From positions 1-10,236 of the forward strand of contig DBFWPL010000013.1 in NCBI GenBank assembly GCA_048463395.1: a stretch of 10,236 bases of DNA, given 5' to 3'. This document shows positions 6,487-10,236 of the stretch, piece after piece. Position 1 is the stretch's first letter, and each line of letters starts with the position of its first letter. The notes beneath the pieces are model-generated. The model made no database searches, was not told the origin of the DNA, and saw only the letters and a program-made list of their open reading frames with translations. The DNA is from JAGAJR01 sp048463395. GTDB taxonomy: Bacteria; Pseudomonadota; Alphaproteobacteria; RF32; CAG-239. A program made the position numbers and the translations under genes.

Positions 6487-7344
6487 ATGAAACTGCGGCA
6501 CAAACAACACAATCAGGAAAACTTTCCGGTTGTTTCCTTCTTTTTCAGCAAGAAACTCAAAAGGATTATTGCCGATTATTACTGTTTTGCCCGAGCTGCC
6601 GACGACATTGCCGATGATGATAAACTTTCCTCCCAAGCAAAACTCAAACAGCTTGACGAACTGGAAAACGTGTTTTTCGGAACGCAGAAAACTTCTAAAA
6701 AATTTGCTTTTGCAATCAAGCTTCGCGAAGAATTTTTAAAAGAAAACCTTTCTCCTTCTCTGGCTTCCGACTTATTAAAAGCTTTCCGGCAAGACGCTGA
6801 AGGAAAAGAATATAAAACCTGGGCTCAGCTTACGGATTACTGCAAATATTCCGCGGCTCCGGTCGGGCGTTTTATGTTGGCGATTCATGATGAAAACCCG
6901 TCTACTTACCTGCCGTCGAACTCGCTTTGTGCGGCATTGCAGATAGTTAATCATCTGCAAGACATAAAATATGATGCAAAATTATTAAAAAGGGTGTATA
7001 TTCCTACTGATTTGCAAAAAGAATTTAACGTCTCTCCGGCGGATTTTCTTAAAAATAAAGAAACACCGGAACTTAAGCGGCTTATCTCCCTCATTTTGGA
7101 GAAGGTTAAAGGGCTTTTGAAAGATGCCGAAATTCTCCCGCAAATCGTAAATTCGCCGCGACTCCGCTTTTACCTTTATATGACGCTGTTTTTAACCCGT
7201 CGGTTAATGAACAAAATCCGTAAAAACGATGTTTTGGCAAAAGAAGTCAAGCTTTCCGGTCTTGATTGGGCGATGTCCTTATGCTATGCCGGAGTTAAGA
7301 GCTTGTCTACCAGAAGAAAAAGTTTGACAACCAAAGGTTTGTAA
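6487..7344 (+). CDS. hpnC: Hydroxysqualene synthase HpnC (squalene synthase family)
   Basis: HpnC converts presqualene diphosphate to hydroxysqualene, the second step of the three-enzyme bacterial squalene route. The 285-residue protein is a trans-isoprenyl diphosphate synthase fold. The N-terminal ENFPVVSFFFSKKLKR (11-26) is characteristic of HpnC. The first Asp-rich motif is ARAADDIADD (35-44). The second is LQDIKYD (157-163), with Asp159 and Asp163 placed to bind diphosphate through Mg2+. The ATG follows the trmFO stop by one base, with a good GGAGG site. HpnD follows with no gap, consistent with passing the intermediate between neighbouring enzymes. HpnC and HpnD are homologues; assignment rests on the ENFPV start and gene order, so I am confident of family and fairly confident of the HpnC label. 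Confidence 0.9.
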   Translation: MKLRHKQHNQENFPVVSFFFSKKLKRIIADYYCFARAADDIADDDKLSSQAKLKQLDELENVFFGTQKTSKKFAFAIKLREEFLKENLSPSLASDLLKAFRQDAEGKEYKTWAQLTDYCKYSAAPVGRFMLAIHDENPSTYLPSNSLCAALQIVNHLQDIKYDAKLLKRVYIPTDLQKEFNVSPADFLKNKETPELKRLISLILEKVKGLLKDAEILPQIVNSPRLRFYLYMTLFLTRRLMNKIRKNDVLAKEVKLSGLDWAMSLCYAGVKSLSTRRKSLTTKGL

Positions 7345-8178
7345 ATGAACGATATCAGGCAAATTGTAAAAAAATCAGGAACATCTTTTTTTTGGAGCAT
7401 GAAGTTTCTGCCCAAAGCCAAACGGGAAGCCATGTATACGTTATATGCCTTCTGCCGCCATATTGACGACATTATCGACGGAGATATGAGCTTATCGGAA
7501 AAATCTGAACTGATTAATGCCTGGCGGGAAGAACTCGACAATATTTATGATAAAAAAATTCCGGTAACGGATATCGGCCGTAAAATTTATAAAAACTGTA
7601 TGCGTTTCAAACTTCCCAAAGAGGAATTTATTCGCCTTATTGACAGTATTTCAATGGATATTCCAAACCCTATCCAAGCTCCGAGCCTAAAGAAATTTTT
7701 TGAGTACTGCCGCGGAGTGGCCGGTGTTCCGGGGAGTTTGTCCTTAAGGATTTTCGGTTGCAAAGACGAGAAAACCATTGAAGATTTATCGACTTCTCTC
7801 GGGAATGCTTTGCAGATTACCAATATTTTAAGAGATGTGAAAGAAGACGCTCAATCCGACCGCCTTTATATTCCTAAAGAGTTTTTGGAAAAAGCTCACA
7901 TCACTTCTCATAACCCGCAAGCCGTCGTTGTTGACAAGAATCTGTCCGTTGCCAGAGAAGAGTTGGCTAAAGTTGCCAGTAACGAGTTTAAAAAAGCCTA
8001 TACGCTGATTAAAACTCTGGACAAACAAACCGCCAGACCGGTTAAGATCATTGCCGGCATTTACAAAAAATATTTTGACATTATGCAAAACCGCGGTTGG
8101 GAAATTATTTCTCCGAAACCTCGGATTTCCAAATTCGGAAAACTGACTTTGGCCCTTAAAGCCATTTGTTCCAAATGA
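7345..8178 (+). CDS. hpnD: Presqualene diphosphate synthase HpnD
   Basis: HpnD condenses two farnesyl diphosphates into presqualene diphosphate, the first committed step to squalene. The 277-residue product shows SGTSFFWSMKFLPKAKREAM (11-30), YAFCRHIDDIID (34-45) with the first Asp-rich motif, YCRGVAGVPGSLSLRIFG (121-138) and the second motif LRDVKED (162-168), then RLYIP. These are the classic phytoene/squalene synthase signatures, and the first block is HpnD-like. The VAGVPG segment has a Pro where family members often have Val (VAGxVG), a small oddity. The ATG directly abuts the hpnC stop codon, and its own stop overlaps the hpnE start, so translation is probably coupled. The enzyme is expected to be cytoplasmic and loosely membrane-associated. 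Confidence 0.92.
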   Translation: MNDIRQIVKKSGTSFFWSMKFLPKAKREAMYTLYAFCRHIDDIIDGDMSLSEKSELINAWREELDNIYDKKIPVTDIGRKIYKNCMRFKLPKEEFIRLIDSISMDIPNPIQAPSLKKFFEYCRGVAGVPGSLSLRIFGCKDEKTIEDLSTSLGNALQITNILRDVKEDAQSDRLYIPKEFLEKAHITSHNPQAVVVDKNLSVAREELAKVASNEFKKAYTLIKTLDKQTARPVKIIAGIYKKYFDIMQNRGWEIISPKPRISKFGKLTLALKAICSK

Positions 8179-9233
8179 GTTCAACCAAGCAGAAATATCA
8201 TATTATCGGCGGCGGGATTTCCGGACTTTGTTGTGCAAAATTTATCAGAGAGAAACATCCGCAGGCGGAAATTATTCTTTACGAAGCGGCAAACCACTGC
8301 GGCGGTCGCTGTTATTCCTTTTATGACAAGCAGCTCGACACTCATATAGACAACGCTACCCATGTTGTTCTCGGAGCAAACAAAAATATTTTGAAACTAT
8401 TGCCGGAAAAAAAATTTCACTCCGGCATCAAATTCTGGAACAACGGAAAGCTGTTTCATGCTTATCAGGGAATTCCCGAGGCTGTTCTTGCCATGTGCAA
8501 CACATCGTTTGCAGAAACTTCCCGACATATTCTCCGAACAATTTTTTTCAAACTATTTCCTTTTCTGCCTTATAAACTCAAAGTGCTTTTTTCAGAAAAC
8601 AATCTTTCTCAAACGCTGATTGAGCCGTTGCTTTCTTATCCCAATACAATAAATTACGGTTATAAATTTTTGTCTTTTCAGGAAAAAAACAATAAAATCA
8701 TCCGGCTTGATTTTAACAAGGAGGCTGTTGAGCTCGGAGCCGCCGATAAAGTTATTTCAGCTCTTGATGCCGCCGCTTACAGCCGGATATTCAAAACTCC
8801 GGAATTTGAATTTAATACAATTATCAATATTCATTACCGAACCAGTATGCCGATAACCCTGCCCCGCAAACTTAAACTTCTGGGGTTGAAAAGCTGCACG
8901 GCACAATGGCTGTTTGTTCATGATAAAATCTTATCCGTAACAATCAGTGATGCCGCAGATATTTCCTTAAGCAATGAAGAACTGGCTCTTAAAGTCTGGC
9001 GGGAGATATGCTCCGTTCGCCAAAGAGAAGCTGCTTTTCTTCCGGCTTATCGGGTTTTACGTCATAAAAAAGCCACCATCCGCCAAGATAAAAAAAATAA
9101 CGATATTCGTCCGGTTTCGGCAACCACACGTTATACCAACCTGTTTATTGCCGGAGACTGGACCATGAAAAACTGGCCGGCATGTCTGGAATCTGCGGTA
9201 TTATCTGCCCGACGCGTTGTTTCAAACCTTTGA
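8175..9233 (+). CDS. hpnE: Hydroxysqualene dehydroxylase HpnE (FAD-dependent amine oxidase family)
   Basis: HpnE reduces hydroxysqualene to squalene, the last step of the HpnD-HpnC-HpnE route. The N-terminal Rossmann motif is HIIGGGISGLCCAKF (9-23, glycines 12, 14, 17), followed by the acidic strand end near LYEA and GGR (43-45). The C-terminal FAD motif is IAGDWT at about 325-330, followed by PACLESAVLSARR, as in HpnE and related desaturases. I chose the ATG at 8175, which overlaps the hpnD stop as ATGA, over an in-frame TTG at 8166. At 352 residues it is shorter than usual HpnE (about 410-450 in my recollection); both FAD ends are intact, so the loss lies in the middle substrate domain. It ends the operon; no clear hairpin terminator follows in 9234-9300. 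Confidence 0.87.
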   Translation: MSSTKQKYHIIGGGISGLCCAKFIREKHPQAEIILYEAANHCGGRCYSFYDKQLDTHIDNATHVVLGANKNILKLLPEKKFHSGIKFWNNGKLFHAYQGIPEAVLAMCNTSFAETSRHILRTIFFKLFPFLPYKLKVLFSENNLSQTLIEPLLSYPNTINYGYKFLSFQEKNNKIIRLDFNKEAVELGAADKVISALDAAAYSRIFKTPEFEFNTIINIHYRTSMPITLPRKLKLLGLKSCTAQWLFVHDKILSVTISDAADISLSNEELALKVWREICSVRQREAAFLPAYRVLRHKKATIRQDKKNNDIRPVSATTRYTNLFIAGDWTMKNWPACLESAVLSARRVVSNL

Positions 9234-9292
9234 TTTTTAAGCCTTTTGATTGTAACAAATTTATGACATTCATTCCTTGGTGCTCTTTTCTG

Positions 9293-9324
9293 TTGTAAAT
9301 AAATAAAAAATAAATTATTATAAT
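9293..9324 (+). promoter_or_regulatory. Promoter of the cysteine-rich secreted protein gene
   Basis: TATAAT at 9319-9324 is a perfect -10 box. The best -35 match, TTGTAA (9293-9298), is 20 bases upstream, longer than the ideal 17, with an A-rich spacer. The same TGTTG(C/T)AAA start and downstream block are found at the left-edge gene with a 17-base spacer. The gap 9234-9292 between hpnE and this promoter shows no other feature. Confidence 0.6.
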
Positions 9325-9361
9325 GGTAGTGGGCTTTGGGCCCGTATATTACTAGGGGTGT
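9319..9361 (+). promoter_or_regulatory. Conserved leader block shared with the left-edge secreted gene
   Basis: The block TATAATGGTAGTGGGCTTT (9319-9337) matches TATAGATGGTATAGGCTTT on the minus strand at 141-123, and GGTGT starts exactly 25 bases after GGCTTT in both (9357 and 103). Here the leader can also fold a short hairpin, GGGC (9331-9334) with GCCC (9340-9343), flanked by TAGT (9327-9330) and ACTA (9351-9354), just before AGGGG (9354-9358). The GCCC arm is not conserved in the left copy, so the hairpin is probably not the shared element. Confidence 0.55.
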
Positions 9362-9366
9362 GTGTG

Positions 9367-10236
9367 ATGAAAAATATATATGTCGGCCTTTTGGCCGCAG
9401 TTGCTTGTACGTATTCAATGCAAGCGACTGCAAATTCTTATAATAACAATAATCTTAATCTAACGGTGAAAGGGGAAAGTTTTTCTCTATCCGACTCTAT
9501 TGCCTCTCAGGGAATTACTCTGAGCAGGTTATCTTCGTCTAACCTTGATAATGCTGTCAAACTCGCTGCCGTCTGTTCCGTGGGCGGCGGCGGGTGTAAC
9601 GGACTTTCTTTCGGTTCGTCCGACAGTTCCATGGACTTGGATAAGAACTTCCAGTGTACTGATGAGGGATATGTCAAGACCTGTCCTTCCGGATATGTTC
9701 CGGACACAACTCAGAAATGTCCGCATAGCTCTGCTTATTTCAAATGTCGACCTTGTATTAATTCTTGCGATTCCGGATATTCTTTTACGGCTTGTAATTC
9801 ATCTACTCAGGTTCAAACCGCTTCTTATAAAAATGAATGCTCTAATACTTGTTACCAATGTCGGGACAAGACTTGTGCCGAAGGCGGGTATTCTGCTTCC
9901 ATCACTTCTTGCCAGAACGGCACGGCGGTTTCTTTTGCTAACAAGACTTGTTACAAGGATGTTTCGGCTAAAACCTGTGAAAACGGCGGGTATAAATCTT
10001 CCGTTCCATCTAACAACAAGTGTGATTCGACCACCTATTGCAGCAAGACCTGTTATACAAACTGCAAGCAACCGACTTGTGAGGAAAGCGGATACTTATC
10101 CTCTTGTCCGACTAACCATACTTGTACAACCGTAACTTCGGGAACTTACGGCAGGACTTGTTACAAAGATAACGGGCAGCCTACCTGTGAAGACGGTGGC
10201 TACAAATCCGGTGTTCCAACTAATCAAGTGTGCAGC
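9367..10236 (+). CDS. Cysteine-rich repetitive secreted protein, 5' part (runs off right edge)
   Basis: The frame from ATG at 9367 stays open to the window end: 290 residues, no stop. Residues 1-22 form a signal peptide (MKNIYVGLLAAVACTYSMQATA). Residues 23-69 are Asn/Ser-rich without cysteine (NSYNNNNLNLTV). From residue 70 on there are 26 cysteines. First come C-x-GY units (CTDEGYVKTC, CPSGYVP, CDSGYSFTAC), then tandem units of 34-36 residues from residue 168. The protein is thus exported and probably stabilised by many disulfides or by metal, at the cell surface or outside. I know of no named family; similar long repeat proteins seem to occur in uncultured gut alphaproteobacteria, from memory only. 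AGGGG at 9354-9358 is the ribosome-binding site. Adhesion, surface coat or a role against host or competitors are all guesses. Confidence 0.85.
   Translation, partial: MKNIYVGLLAAVACTYSMQATANSYNNNNLNLTVKGESFSLSDSIASQGITLSRLSSSNLDNAVKLAAVCSVGGGGCNGLSFGSSDSSMDLDKNFQCTDEGYVKTCPSGYVPDTTQKCPHSSAYFKCRPCINSCDSGYSFTACNSSTQVQTASYKNECSNTCYQCRDKTCAEGGYSASITSCQNGTAVSFANKTCYKDVSAKTCENGGYKSSVPSNNKCDSTTYCSKTCYTNCKQPTCEESGYLSSCPTNHTCTTVTSGTYGRTCYKDNGQPTCEDGGYKSGVPTNQVCS
9868..10236 (+). repeat. Tandem cysteine-rich protein repeats, at least four units
   Basis: Units start at residues 168, 202, 236 and 272 of the protein, with their first cysteines at 170, 204, 238 and 274, so spacing is 34, 34 and 36 residues. 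The pattern is [KP]-T-C-[AE]-x-x-G-Y-x-[SA]-x(5-7)-C, then about ten residues, then [KR]-T-C-Y and a short polar end. The second and fourth units share GGYKS-x-VP. DNA identity between units is modest, with synonymous changes (for example AAGACTTGTTAC and AGGACTTGTTAC), so the repeats are old rather than freshly duplicated. The last unit is cut by the window end. Confidence 0.8.

Noticed and set aside
8166..8174. Alternative TTG start adding three residues to HpnE
   Set aside because: The ATG at 8175 overlaps the hpnD stop as ATGA, a common coupling arrangement, and the FAD motif spacing fits it better.
9234..9300. Terminator after hpnE
   Set aside because: I found no stem of useful length followed by a T run; only a short direct repeat CCTTTGATT/CCTTTTGATT is visible at 9224-9250.
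9545..10135. 196-codon open frame on the plus strand inside the cysteine-rich gene
   Set aside because: It is an out-of-frame reading of the repeats; the frame from 9367 has a signal peptide, ribosome-binding site and regular cysteine pattern.
1..10236. CRISPR arrays, tRNA or rRNA genes, insertion sequences
   Set aside because: No regularly spaced DNA repeats, cloverleaf-like sequence, transposase or terminal inverted repeats were seen; the only tandem repetition is the coding repeat from 9868.

Overview
The window looks like a chromosomal segment of a moderately AT-rich alphaproteobacterium. The best lineage marker is a ChpT-type histidine phosphotransferase beside an orphan receiver and a CheR-like methyltransferase. 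TrmFO and the HpnC/HpnD/HpnE squalene route also fit. Together with the repetitive, cysteine-rich secreted protein at the right edge, this recalls uncultured gut Rhodospirillales-like genomes, but that placement is inference.

Layout. Bases 1-95 (minus) hold the start of a secreted-protein gene running off the left edge, with a good promoter (136-164). A terminator hairpin (205-232) separates it from a minus-strand cluster at 276-3496. In transcription order that cluster is: a periplasmic protein of unknown function, ChpT-like phosphotransferase, single-domain receiver, CheR-like methyltransferase. It has a well-formed promoter at 3537-3565. Upstream on the same strand are two unrecognised, tightly coupled genes (5006-3915 and 3913-3611). 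Bases 5007-5135 are a divergent intergenic region with a perfect 9+1+9 palindrome and a plus-strand promoter. From 5136 to 9233 lies a very compact plus-strand operon: trmFO, hpnC, hpnD, hpnE, with gaps of 1 and 0 bases and a 4-base overlap. TrmFO makes tRNA m5U54. HpnD, HpnC and HpnE convert two farnesyl diphosphates to squalene via presqualene diphosphate and hydroxysqualene. The squalene-hopene cyclase is not in the window. After a 133-base gap, a cysteine-rich repeat protein with a signal peptide starts at 9367 and is still open at the right edge.

Main unexpected observation. The two secreted-protein genes at opposite ends, facing outward, share a promoter-leader design. Both have TGTTG(C/T)AAA, an A-rich spacer, a 19-base block of the form TATA-ATGGTA-GGCTTT, exactly 25 bases from GGCTTT to a GGTGT ribosome-binding segment, then ATG. 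In the left copy the spacer includes an 11-base homopolymer; the A-rich spacers differ by 3 bases (17 versus 20). This suggests a family-specific, possibly length-variable promoter for a set of secreted proteins.
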